DNA from: Sporosarcina luteola
GTDB taxonomy: Bacteria > Bacillota > Bacilli > Bacillales_A > Planococcaceae
Assembly (NCBI GenBank): GCA_014204635.1
Contig: JACHLS010000002.1
Span: 248,001 to 312,000, forward strand
Direction: 5' to 3'
Length of the DNA: 64,000 nucleotides
Part shown: positions 26,250-34,777 of the stretch, piece after piece
Position numbering within the stretch: position 1 is the stretch's first letter
How the letters are laid out: every line of letters begins with the position of its first letter
Notes under the pieces: model-generated
Database searches by the model: none
Told to the model about the DNA's origin: nothing
What the model saw: the letters and a program-made list of their open reading frames with translations, nothing else
Translations under genes and position numbers: made by a program

Positions 26250-27752
26250 ATGGCCATGCTCGATATTCTGGAAGACCATGCTCTGAAGTATCCGAATAAA
26301 GTATATACGTCATTCAATGGCAGGGAATGGACGTATGGCGAGTTCTACGAAAGAGCAAGGAGGGTAGCCGCTTATTTACAATCGAGGCCGTACAAGAAGG
26401 ATGATATTATTGCCCTTTATTCTCTGAACTCCGATCTTTTTCTTGTCTGCTATTTCGGTATTCAGTTAGGAGGGTATACTGTCATGCCCGTCAATACGAA
26501 ACTGGCTGCACCAGAAGTAGAATATATCTTTCGACACTCAGAGGCAAAGGCGCTGATTTTTGATGAGCGGCTGGAAGACGTGATTCAAAAAACATCTCAT
26601 GTTTTTTGTGAAAAGCTATCCATCGGCTCAGAAGGGGATATGGAACGAATCATGGAACAGGATTCTCTTGAATTTACACCGGTCTCTTTCCTCCCATCGG
26701 ATACAGCGGTTGTCATGTATACATCCGGCACGACAGGAAAGCCGAAAGGGGTCATGCTGACGCATCAGAATATCATCTCGACTGCGGAAATCTGGTCAGA
26801 AGCGATGCGCATAACGGAAGACGATCGAATGCTGATTTCGACCCCGCTTTTCCATTGTGCCGCGAGCCACGTATTTGCCGTTCCTGTTACGTACAAAGGG
26901 GGTACCGTCATCATAGAAGAAGCCTTTTCTCCAAAGGGAACAGTGGAATTGATCAAGAAGATGCAGCCGACCATTTTTTTTGGTGTCCCTGCCATGTATA
27001 CAATCCTTCTTAATCTTCCAAACCGGAAAGAGATTGATATACCGTCTTTGCGGCTCTTCTGCTATGGTGCCGCTCCCATGCCTTACGAGATGGTGAAGAA
27101 ATTAAAAGAAACGTTCCCCGGTGTGAAAGTGCAAAATCTTTATGGCCAAACGGAGAATACACCAGCCGCCTCCACACTAAAAGATCATTTGGCACTCGAA
27201 AAGATCGGCTCGGTCGGAGAGGCCTTGCCACAAACTGAAGTGCGGGTGGTCGATGAATTTGGTGATCCGCTTCCTGTCGGCCAGGTGGGTGAAATTGTCG
27301 TAAAAGGTCCTCAAGTCATGAAAGGGTATTTGAAAAACGAGGAAGAGACGAGACGAACGATTCGTAACGGTTGGCTCTATACGGGGGATTTGGGGAAAAT
27401 GGATGACGATGGTCTTCTGTATATCGTGGACCGAAAAAAAGATATGATCATCCGCGGAGGCGAAAACGTGTATCCCGTCGAGGTGGAAGAAGTGCTTTAT
27501 CAAATTCCGGAGCTGCTCGAAGCGGCAGTCGTCGGAGTTCCAGATGAAGTGCTCGGCGAAGTGCCAAAAGCCTTCGCTGTTATGAAGGACGGAGAATCTA
27601 TCACAGAAGAAGAAGTCCTTTCCTATTGCCGTTCGCAACTTGCGAAATATAAAATTCCGGTTGAAGTGGAGTTTTTATCTGAATTGCCACGTAATGCTTC
27701 TGGCAAAGTGCTAAAACATACGCTTCGTTCCCATGACCATTATGTTGTGTAA
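26250..27752 (+). CDS. AMP-dependent acyl-CoA ligase
   Basis: 500 residues of the ANL superfamily, which activates a carboxylic acid with ATP and CoA. Motifs: P-loop YTSGTTGKPKG near 158, YGQTENTPA near 296, YTGDLGK and DRKKDMIIRGG near 385-405, and the C-terminal catalytic lysine in NASGKVLKH. It is most like long- or medium-chain fatty acyl-CoA synthetases. The ATG at 26250 follows AGGAGGG by six bases and is chosen over an upstream in-frame start at 26187. It is a single-gene unit bounded by terminators. Confidence 0.9.
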   Translation: MAMLDILEDHALKYPNKVYTSFNGREWTYGEFYERARRVAAYLQSRPYKKDDIIALYSLNSDLFLVCYFGIQLGGYTVMPVNTKLAAPEVEYIFRHSEAKALIFDERLEDVIQKTSHVFCEKLSIGSEGDMERIMEQDSLEFTPVSFLPSDTAVVMYTSGTTGKPKGVMLTHQNIISTAEIWSEAMRITEDDRMLISTPLFHCAASHVFAVPVTYKGGTVIIEEAFSPKGTVELIKKMQPTIFFGVPAMYTILLNLPNRKEIDIPSLRLFCYGAAPMPYEMVKKLKETFPGVKVQNLYGQTENTPAASTLKDHLALEKIGSVGEALPQTEVRVVDEFGDPLPVGQVGEIVVKGPQVMKGYLKNEEETRRTIRNGWLYTGDLGKMDDDGLLYIVDRKKDMIIRGGENVYPVEVEEVLYQIPELLEAAVVGVPDEVLGEVPKAFAVMKDGESITEEEVLSYCRSQLAKYKIPVEVEFLSELPRNASGKVLKHTLRSHDHYVV

Positions 27753-27754
27753 GA

Positions 27755-27793
27755 GGAAAGAAGGGCCTTCCGAGCGGAAGCGCCCTTCTTTCC
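27755..27793. terminator. Bidirectional terminator between the acyl-CoA ligase and abgT-family genes
   Basis: GGAAAGAAGGG and CCCTTCTTTCC form a perfect 11-bp stem between two converging genes. Confidence 0.75.
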
Positions 27794-27805
27794 GTTACTT
27801 CAATG

Positions 27806-29338
27806 TTAGCGAGGTAGAAAAATTTCTCCTTCCGGCCCAAGTGGAATGCCGAGCAAGTACCAAATGGAAAAGAGAATGATCCACATGATGCCGAACCCAA
27901 TGGAGTAAGGCAATAAAGAAGTCATAAATGTGCCAATCCCGATTTTAGGTTCGTATTTCTTGGCGAATGTCAGGGCAATGGCGAAATAGGCGAGCATCGG
28001 TGTAATCGGGTTCGTAATCGAGTCGCCAATCCGGTACGCTGCCTGTGTCAGTGCTGGGCTATATCCCATAATCATGAACATCGGCACGAACACAGGCGCT
28101 AAAATGGCCCACTTCGCTGATGAACTGGCGATCAGGAAGTTGATCAATGCTGCCACGACAATGAATCCAATGAAAAGCGGGACGCCTTGCAGTCCAAGTG
28201 CTTCTAATGTCTCAGCCCCTTTGATTGCCACGATCGGCCCCAGGTTGCTCCAGTTGAAATAAGCAATCATCTGAGCTGCGACAAACGCTATGACGATATA
28301 CATGCCCATCCCGGACATCGCTTTTGCCAGATGGTCTGCAAAATCTTTTGAATTTGTGAGCGTCTTGACGACTTTGCCGTAAATAATAGATGGAACTAGA
28401 AACAAAATCATCATGAATGGAACGAGGCTATCCATCAATGGGGATACAGTTAAACTGCCTGTTTCGGGATGCCGAAACATTGCATTTTCCGGTAGGGACA
28501 GGGCAAGCACAATGCCGAGGATGAGCAGGATGGAAATGGCGGCCCAGAGCAACCCCTTTTTCTCTGTGAACGTTACTTTTTCCAATTGCTCTGTCTTTCC
28601 CTCGTATTTGCCTAGCCGCGGTTCTACAATCTTTGTTGTCACAAACACGGCTACCGGGACTAGCACGAATGTTGAAACAGCTAAAAAGTAGTAGTTCATT
28701 GCAGGATTTGCTTTATAGGACGGATCATAAATCTGTGCGCCGATTTCTGTGAAACCCGCAACGAGAGGATCCAGTACGCTTAGTATCAAGTTCGCGGAAA
28801 ACCCGCCGGCAACCGATGCGTACGCAGCAGCAAGCCCGGCGATTGGATGTCTGCCCAGAGCGATGAAAGTCATGGCGACAATCGGGGGCAATACAACCAT
28901 GGCAGCATCTGCCGCGGCATTGCCTAAAATAGCGACGAGAACGATCGTCGGCAGAATCAGCTTTTTGGGGGCATACAGAAGTGTCGTTTTCATGATGGTT
29001 GAAATCAAACCGGTCGATTCAGCCAAACCAACACCGAGCATGACGACGAGCACGAGCCCAAGCGGCGGGAAACTTGTAAAGTTCTTTACGAGATTAGTCA
29101 AGATCATAATGAGCCCTTCGCCATTAAGCAAATTGACCGCTTTGATTTCCTCTCCTGTTCCCGGGTTAACAGCAGTCGTGCCAAGCGCTCCGAAAATAGC
29201 GGAGCAAATCAAAATAATGACGGCAATATAAACAAACAGCATGACCGGATCCGGAAGCCGATTTCCGTACTTCTCAATGAAATCAAGAAATCGGTTAAAC
29301 AATCCTCTTTTTTCGTTCTTTGAATCCAATGTACTCAT
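27806..29338 (-). CDS. AbgT-family transporter (p-aminobenzoyl-glutamate type)
   Basis: 510 residues with about 12 membrane spans. Family landmarks include LPDPVMLFVY near the N terminus, SAGGF-like SVAGGFSANL, the re-entrant region NFLIASSSAKWAILAPVFVPM, and GDSITNPITPML near the C terminus. AbgT proteins move p-aminobenzoyl-glutamate or act as antimetabolite exporters. An M20 peptidase of the kind that processes such conjugates lies 4 kb away on the other strand, but it is broken. The ATG follows AGGAGG by nine bases. Monocistronic. Confidence 0.92.
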   Translation of the reverse strand: MSTLDSKNEKRGLFNRFLDFIEKYGNRLPDPVMLFVYIAVIILICSAIFGALGTTAVNPGTGEEIKAVNLLNGEGLIMILTNLVKNFTSFPPLGLVLVVMLGVGLAESTGLISTIMKTTLLYAPKKLILPTIVLVAILGNAAADAAMVVLPPIVAMTFIALGRHPIAGLAAAYASVAGGFSANLILSVLDPLVAGFTEIGAQIYDPSYKANPAMNYYFLAVSTFVLVPVAVFVTTKIVEPRLGKYEGKTEQLEKVTFTEKKGLLWAAISILLILGIVLALSLPENAMFRHPETGSLTVSPLMDSLVPFMMILFLVPSIIYGKVVKTLTNSKDFADHLAKAMSGMGMYIVIAFVAAQMIAYFNWSNLGPIVAIKGAETLEALGLQGVPLFIGFIVVAALINFLIASSSAKWAILAPVFVPMFMIMGYSPALTQAAYRIGDSITNPITPMLAYFAIALTFAKKYEPKIGIGTFMTSLLPYSIGFGIMWIILFSIWYLLGIPLGPEGEIFLPR

Positions 29339-29440
29339 TCTCCCATTCCTCCTTTCGTACGTATATGTAGTAACGTATTAGTTAAGTAACGTCCATTATG
29401 TCATATAATTATATAAATTCAATACTTTCTTTTAATGCAA

Positions 29441-29476
29441 GAAAAAGACCAGAATGCACATTGGCTTTCCGGTCTG
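29441..29476 (-). terminator. Terminator of the polysaccharide deacetylase gene
   Basis: On the minus strand AGACCGGAA pairs with TTCTGGTCT, then TTTTTC. Confidence 0.8.
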
Positions 29477-29483
29477 TCACTAA

Positions 29484-30632
29484 TTATTTTCCAATCAATT
29501 TATTGGCAAACTCCTGAATCGTCATTTGCGAATGAACCCGCTGCCGGTTCAATGCATGGATTGGATCGCCTTGGAAGACATTTCCTTCGTTGATTGTGAA
29601 GGCAATTGAAATGTGTGAATCTTCCAATGCTTGTAAAGTCTCAGTACTATACTTGCCATATGGATAGGCAAGTGCATAGACGGAAGTGTCAGTCTCAAGC
29701 AATGCTTCTATTGTGTCATTCGCCTCCTGCAAATCGGCAGCTATGGCGAAGCGTGACTCCGATTGTAGAATGCTTAAGTTGGTCATTGTATTAAACATAT
29801 GGAAGCCATGTGTATGGTTTTGATACGAATATACATCTGCCGTGTTCCTTATACCTTCCTCGGTTACCATGCCTGGTCTGTTAATACGGCTAGTGATGAG
29901 GAATGAAGTTGCCTGAAATCCATATTCCTTTAGGACTGGATACGCCAACTCGACTGTAGAGGCATAGCCATCGTCGAAAGTGATAAGAACTGACTTTGCC
30001 GGCAGCTTGCCTTTTTTCTGAACCCAGCGTTCCAATTGTGCTGGCGTGATAGTCGTCCAGCCATTTTTCTTCAAGTACGCCATCTGCTCTTTAAATTTCT
30101 TCAATTCGAGTTCAGACACATTGTTGCCGACTTTTCGCTCGACGATATCGTGATACATCAGTACCGGTATGCCGGTTTCAATCTGAACCTGATCTTTCCG
30201 GATGTATCCTGTTTTCCCACCAACATTGATCGGATAATAATTTCCTTTGATTCGTTGAAGATGAACCGTTTCGTTCTTTTGAATGGTACCGATTGTTTTT
30301 GCTTTTACCGCAGGTTTCTCCAAGATGGAAGCAACGCTTGTTGTCTTGGCCCGAACGGGATGAACAGCCTTCCAATTGCCGGGGGACTCTTGAGAAAGCG
30401 TCGCGCGTTGTTTGGAAAACTTAACTTCCTCACCGCCAATAGCCGTATAATAATATTTATCTGATTCCTTAATGACCGTGTGAGATGTACCTTTTAGAAA
30501 GACCGCCACTTTGCCCGTTTCTTTAAAGACCGGAGTCGTTTCCGTAATGTGAACCGCCTTCGTCCCGCTGGCCTCTGCAATCGTTGGAACCACTAAGATG
30601 AACAGCAACATGATGAATACTAATCGTTTCAA
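29484..30632 (-). CDS. Exported polysaccharide deacetylase with N-terminal SH3-like repeats
   Basis: 382 residues. The signal peptide is about 1-22 (ending AEA). Two SH3-like wall-binding blocks follow (about 25-155; the second ends GGKTGYIRKDQVQ). A NodB/CE4 deacetylase domain occupies about 158-382: VLMYHDI, TFDDGYAST (metal Asp), NHTHGFH (metal histidines), and AYPYGKYS. It probably removes acetyl groups from peptidoglycan or a wall polysaccharide outside the cell. The annotated start is TTG at 30632, close behind AAGGAA; an ATG seven codons in is an alternative. Confidence 0.88.
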   Translation of the reverse strand: MKRLVFIMLLFILVVPTIAEASGTKAVHITETTPVFKETGKVAVFLKGTSHTVIKESDKYYYTAIGGEEVKFSKQRATLSQESPGNWKAVHPVRAKTTSVASILEKPAVKAKTIGTIQKNETVHLQRIKGNYYPINVGGKTGYIRKDQVQIETGIPVLMYHDIVERKVGNNVSELELKKFKEQMAYLKKNGWTTITPAQLERWVQKKGKLPAKSVLITFDDGYASTVELAYPVLKEYGFQATSFLITSRINRPGMVTEEGIRNTADVYSYQNHTHGFHMFNTMTNLSILQSESRFAIAADLQEANDTIEALLETDTSVYALAYPYGKYSTETLQALEDSHISIAFTINEGNVFQGDPIHALNRQRVHSQMTIQEFANKLIGK

Positions 30633-30660
30633 TTTCCTTCATTTACCCCTTTTTGCCCGC

Positions 30661-30704
30661 AAAAGGGACCCCTTGGAAGCATACATCACTTCCAAGATGG
30701 CCCC
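30661..30704 (-). terminator. Terminator of the SLH/VWA protein gene
   Basis: On the minus strand GGGGCC and TCTTGGAAG pair with CTTCCAAG and GGTCCC, then TTTTG. It lies ten bases after the SLH/VWA stop. Confidence 0.65.
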
Positions 30705-30713
30705 GTGCAGCAT

Positions 30714-33245
30714 TTATTTTCCTTTAATTATAACACGTTTTGGCTCGCCGATTGGTTCCCCTTTTCTGTCAAACGCAATAAACAACCCTTCATCAAACAG
30801 GCGAATATCATTCAATTCCTGCAAACCTCTTGTTAATTTAAAATGATTCTGGCCTCGATCGACCAATTCATAATCGATATCTCCCTGATTTGATTGGAAA
30901 CGAACAATGACCTTTGCGACATCACAATTGCTCCGCACATCGGTGGACATGAAGAAATCATTGCCTTGGAATTCGAGTGTCGGAGATGAAAAGACCTGGC
31001 TCGAAGCAGAGCATGTTTGTCCTTTTATACCACAGGTGATCTCGTTCAAAATGGATTGGTAGACAGATCCGAGTTCAACGCTATCTGTAATATGATAGAA
31101 AGAACCGTTTGTTTCATCTGCAATCTGTTTAAGTAAGGATTTATTCAAGTCCCTTTCCTTGCCAAGCCCGATTGTAAAGACTGTGATCCCATTGTTTTTC
31201 GCCGTTGTAATCGCATTTTTAATCTGTTTTTCTGTAGACTTTCCATCGGTTAATAAAATGGCAACCTTCCTGCCATTGCTTTTCATATTGCTGAAAGCAG
31301 TTGTCATGCCAGCACCAATGTTCGTGCCGCCGGATTCTTTAACAAAATCGATGTATGATCGGATACGTATTGCGTCGTCTATTTTTATCAGGCGGCCTGA
31401 TGTATTAAAATCAGCTGCAATATTTCGATCTGCATTCAATTTTTCTATTAGCTCCTGGGTCTTGCTGACACGAAGCCGCTTTCTATCATTTTTCTTCATG
31501 CTTCCAGAAGAATCGATGATAAATGCGATTTCAGGCTTCTCCAGAGTACAGTCAGGGTTTATGGAGACAGGCACATCATGTAAAATCTCAATAGAATATT
31601 TGCGGTTTATAACAGATTCCAGCTGTTTATCATACCGATTTGAAGCAGGTATGATTTCGGCAGTAATTTGATCACGTGTTGGAACTGCCGACTGGATCGG
31701 AGTAACATATGTCCATGCTTCGCCGTTTCTGAAATCAGCGTACTCTTCACTAAAAGAGGAAGAGCTTGAAGAGCGAAAACGAACTTTCCCATTAAAATTC
31801 GAAACGATTTGTCCGCCTGGCAGCATGAGTTTCGCTTGAATTCTCTTTGTTCCAGCGAACCCAGGGACTTCCTCCAAAAACAATTCAGCCTGAGGAAGGT
31901 AGTTCAAGTGCACTTCAACCGGCTGTACCTTGCAGGCATTCAACCGATCTGTTAATTCAAAGGTCAATGTATCTGTGCGATACGTTGTCAACTTAGGGGC
32001 TGTCACTTGAACTGTAATGTCAGGACCATCTGTTGATGAAGTAATGGAACTAGAATACCCCCTCGTATCTCGCATCAATAAATCATCATAATCCGATTGC
32101 ATTTGTTTAGCATAGGAAGTAAGCCTATCAGCATTAAGTCTGCTATCTCGCAGTTCTGTCTCGAGTACTTTTAGTTCTTCCATAGCTTTAGTCCATTCTG
32201 GAGTATACTCTATTAAATTTTTTAACAAGCCAGCTGCGTTCGAAACACGCTGTTCCATTACTTTTACATTCGACTGCGCCACATCTGCATTTTTCCATGC
32301 ATCATTTACTATTTTTCTGGCGGCATCTAAATCGTTACTTGATATGGATGATCCTGTTCTTTGTCCATCCAGTGTGGCTCCGACGCTCGAGGTGACCCTT
32401 ACTGTCATTGATTGATCATATGGAATAGCATTCCCATTACAATCGCGGAAGGAGACAGTGACAAATGTCGAGTCGATCCCATTCGCACTCAAATCCTTCT
32501 TCTCTACCTCGACATCCGCAATACTACTTGCTGGCGTGCTGCCTATAGGCGGCTTCGTATTTGTTTCAGGCGAAGGGAAGTAGGCGGTGCCATCTGCTTT
32601 GAATCCTTTCGGTAAAGGATATTTTCCGTTGGCGCTGCCAGTCGGGCGTTTTGTTAATCCGACAAGGTCACAAGCTCCTGTATTCGAAATGCGGTGCAAT
32701 ACATCCACCGCTTCAGCACGGGTCAACGAGTCATTCGGGCGGAAATCCTTGAATGTTGTAGAGACAGATGCCCCTGTCGCCAAATCATTCATATACAGAT
32801 AGTAAACCGCTTGGGCTTCACTCAAATCGACGCCCTGATAGGCAGCGATAATCCGTGCCGCATTTCCTCTTTTCACTGGCAAATCCTTGGCATAGTCGCT
32901 CGTTTGACCGTTGAGTGGGATATGGTGGCGCGTCAAGTACCGATAATTGCCCGCTGCCTTATGTTCACCGGCAGAAGAAGGAAAGCTGTCCGGAGACGAG
33001 CAGTCGAAACGGACGAGCATCGTGACAAACTGCGCTTCCGTAATAGGTTTGTCGGGTGCGAAGGTACCATCCGGGTAGCCTTGCGTCAAACCTTGGTTAT
33101 ACGCCCATTCAACGGCTTCCGATGCCCAATGCTGCTCTTTGACATCCTTGAATGGCGTCGCTGCTAACGCGTCTGTTGGTATCGTTGATAGCACGAAAAC
33201 AGATAGGAGTAACAAAAAGAACAGATTCTTTTTATGCCATTTCAA
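30714..33245 (-). CDS. Surface protein with SLH domains and a von Willebrand factor A domain
   Basis: 843 residues. The signal peptide is about 1-28 (ending ALAA). Three SLH repeats follow (about 30-190; FKDVKEQHWASEAVEWAY, GYPDGTFAPDKPITEAQF, FRPNDSLTRAEAVDVL) that would anchor it to pyruvylated wall polymer. Next are an Ig-like region (about 245-290), a coiled-coil insert (about 305-400), another beta region, and a VWA domain (about 568-755) with MIDAS motif DSSGSM, GTNIGAGM and LLTDGKS. Likely a cell-surface adhesion or matrix protein. It is first read after the SLH protein on the same strand, 16 bases apart, so the two are co-transcribed. Confidence 0.9.
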   Translation of the reverse strand: MKWHKKNLFFLLLLSVFVLSTIPTDALAATPFKDVKEQHWASEAVEWAYNQGLTQGYPDGTFAPDKPITEAQFVTMLVRFDCSSPDSFPSSAGEHKAAGNYRYLTRHHIPLNGQTSDYAKDLPVKRGNAARIIAAYQGVDLSEAQAVYYLYMNDLATGASVSTTFKDFRPNDSLTRAEAVDVLHRISNTGACDLVGLTKRPTGSANGKYPLPKGFKADGTAYFPSPETNTKPPIGSTPASSIADVEVEKKDLSANGIDSTFVTVSFRDCNGNAIPYDQSMTVRVTSSVGATLDGQRTGSSISSNDLDAARKIVNDAWKNADVAQSNVKVMEQRVSNAAGLLKNLIEYTPEWTKAMEELKVLETELRDSRLNADRLTSYAKQMQSDYDDLLMRDTRGYSSSITSSTDGPDITVQVTAPKLTTYRTDTLTFELTDRLNACKVQPVEVHLNYLPQAELFLEEVPGFAGTKRIQAKLMLPGGQIVSNFNGKVRFRSSSSSSFSEEYADFRNGEAWTYVTPIQSAVPTRDQITAEIIPASNRYDKQLESVINRKYSIEILHDVPVSINPDCTLEKPEIAFIIDSSGSMKKNDRKRLRVSKTQELIEKLNADRNIAADFNTSGRLIKIDDAIRIRSYIDFVKESGGTNIGAGMTTAFSNMKSNGRKVAILLTDGKSTEKQIKNAITTAKNNGITVFTIGLGKERDLNKSLLKQIADETNGSFYHITDSVELGSVYQSILNEITCGIKGQTCSASSQVFSSPTLEFQGNDFFMSTDVRSNCDVAKVIVRFQSNQGDIDYELVDRGQNHFKLTRGLQELNDIRLFDEGLFIAFDRKGEPIGEPKRVIIKGK

Positions 33246-33261
33246 TCAAATCGCTCCTTTC

Positions 33262-34713
33262 TTAATTGAAGAAAAGTACATCATCACGGTAATTTTGTTT
33301 CAAATCATTTTCCAAAAAGTCAAGGAAACGATCCGTCAATTTGGCCGCCTGGGCTCTCGTTAACGGTTCATTTGGGTTGAAACGATTGAACTGGTCACCC
33401 GAAATGAGACCTAATTCCGTTGCAACATAAACGCTGTCTTTTGCCCAATCCGCGATTTTTCGATCATCCACATAGTGGGTTTTAAAACCGGGGCTCGGAG
33501 CGCGTCCTTCCATGCCGAGAGCTCGTACAAGAATTGCGACCGCTTGGACACGAGTAATCGGTCCGTCCGGATTGAACGTATCTGGTGTAACGCCTGTGAT
33601 AATTCCTTTTTGGACAGCACTCTCAAGATAAAGATAGCCAGGATCTTTTGCGCTGACGTCTTTAAAAATCGATGTCTTCGTCACTTTCTTTTTGCTTTTT
33701 GGATCTTCCAGTACACGAATATCAACCGCCTTTAAAATTCCGACAGTATATTGATACCGTTTCATCGGTGTATTCGGCGAGAAGAACTGGGTTGATTCAT
33801 CAAAAACGCCTAATGAATAAAGCTTTTCAATATGGTTTTTCGCCCAATGGCCATTCAAATCCCTGAATTTCGGCACGATAAGCCGTTCAATTTTCGGCGT
33901 GCGGACTTGGGTTAATTCGACCTTTCCAGGACGGCCGCCATATGGCAAGTTATACGTGTACTCACCGATCATATTGGACTCGCTGATGACAGCATGTCCG
34001 CCTGTAAAGCTGGAGAGGGAGGGATCGTGCGGTTCATATTGCAATCGCTTCGTTTTGCTGTCTGATACTTTGCTCGTCACAAAACCGGATTGGCCGTTCG
34101 GCATTACAATTTCGTAGTCAATCAGTTGCGTTTCTGTGGCTCCCCAGAAGTTTTCATAGCCCATATTGCGTCCTGTGAAGTGTACAGTAAGAGCTTCCTC
34201 TTTTTTTGAAGTGCCCAGTTTGACTTTATAGATTTTACGCCCCACTACATTTCCAGAATAGTAATCAGATGCGGGGCGGTTATCAATGACCGTTCCTTGG
34301 GAAAATTGATAATCATCTAATGTGTACGAAGTCTTGTCTGAGAGGGTCACTTTCTCTGTATAACTTTTAACAGTTGAGTTGGAGGTCGTTTGCCCTTTAT
34401 CCTCCCGTTTGTCCAAATCGGCTACATAGACGACGCTGCGGGTTAATTTAGCGCCATTTGGGCCATCTAATGTAAACCGGTAGGTGGAAGTCAATTGGTT
34501 CTTGCTTTCCTTTTCACTGACGGTCGCTTTGCCTTTGAATGTAATCGGTTGTCCGCTTAAGAAAAAGACTTCCTCATATGTATACTCATTTAGCACACCG
34601 CCATTGAAATCAGGCGGTTTTGCTTCCGCACGCGGCGACACAAGGAGCACAGAGATCAACATGGCAGCCACGAGGATGAGGGGGCGGAACAGCGATGTTT
34701 TCATTAGATACAT
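33262..34713 (-). CDS. Exported protein with C-terminal SLH domains
   Basis: 483 residues. The signal peptide is about 1-31 (ending AEA). A beta-rich N-terminal half of about 250 residues has no recognised family. Three SLH repeats (about 285-470) include FRDLNGHWAKNHIEKLYSLG, FKDVSAKDPGYLYLESAVQK, and FNPNEPLTRAQAAKL. SLH domains attach it to the wall. It precedes the SLH/VWA gene by 16 bases and follows the beta-rich exported protein, suggesting a three-gene surface operon. ATGs at 34713 and 34704 are both possible; GGATGG lies upstream of the first. Confidence 0.88.
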   Translation of the reverse strand: MYLMKTSLFRPLILVAAMLISVLLVSPRAEAKPPDFNGGVLNEYTYEEVFFLSGQPITFKGKATVSEKESKNQLTSTYRFTLDGPNGAKLTRSVVYVADLDKREDKGQTTSNSTVKSYTEKVTLSDKTSYTLDDYQFSQGTVIDNRPASDYYSGNVVGRKIYKVKLGTSKKEEALTVHFTGRNMGYENFWGATETQLIDYEIVMPNGQSGFVTSKVSDSKTKRLQYEPHDPSLSSFTGGHAVISESNMIGEYTYNLPYGGRPGKVELTQVRTPKIERLIVPKFRDLNGHWAKNHIEKLYSLGVFDESTQFFSPNTPMKRYQYTVGILKAVDIRVLEDPKSKKKVTKTSIFKDVSAKDPGYLYLESAVQKGIITGVTPDTFNPDGPITRVQAVAILVRALGMEGRAPSPGFKTHYVDDRKIADWAKDSVYVATELGLISGDQFNRFNPNEPLTRAQAAKLTDRFLDFLENDLKQNYRDDVLFFN

Positions 34714-34744
34714 GTAATAGATCCATCCTTTTTAATTAATAGGG

Positions 34745-34772
34745 AGTAGGCATGGAAGACGCCATGCCTACA
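34745..34772 (-). terminator. Hairpin between two surface-protein genes
   Basis: GTAGGCATG and CATGCCTAC make a perfect 9-bp stem with an 8-nt loop directly after the upstream stop. On the minus strand it is followed by TCCCTATTAATT rather than a T-run, so it may be an attenuator or mRNA stabiliser rather than a full terminator. Confidence 0.45.
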
Positions 34773-34777
34773 CTGAT

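Noticed and set aside
28749..29231. 160-codon plus-strand ORF opposite the AbgT gene
   Set aside because: Shadow of the real minus-strand transporter gene; low-complexity Ser/Thr/Ala pattern and no ribosome site.
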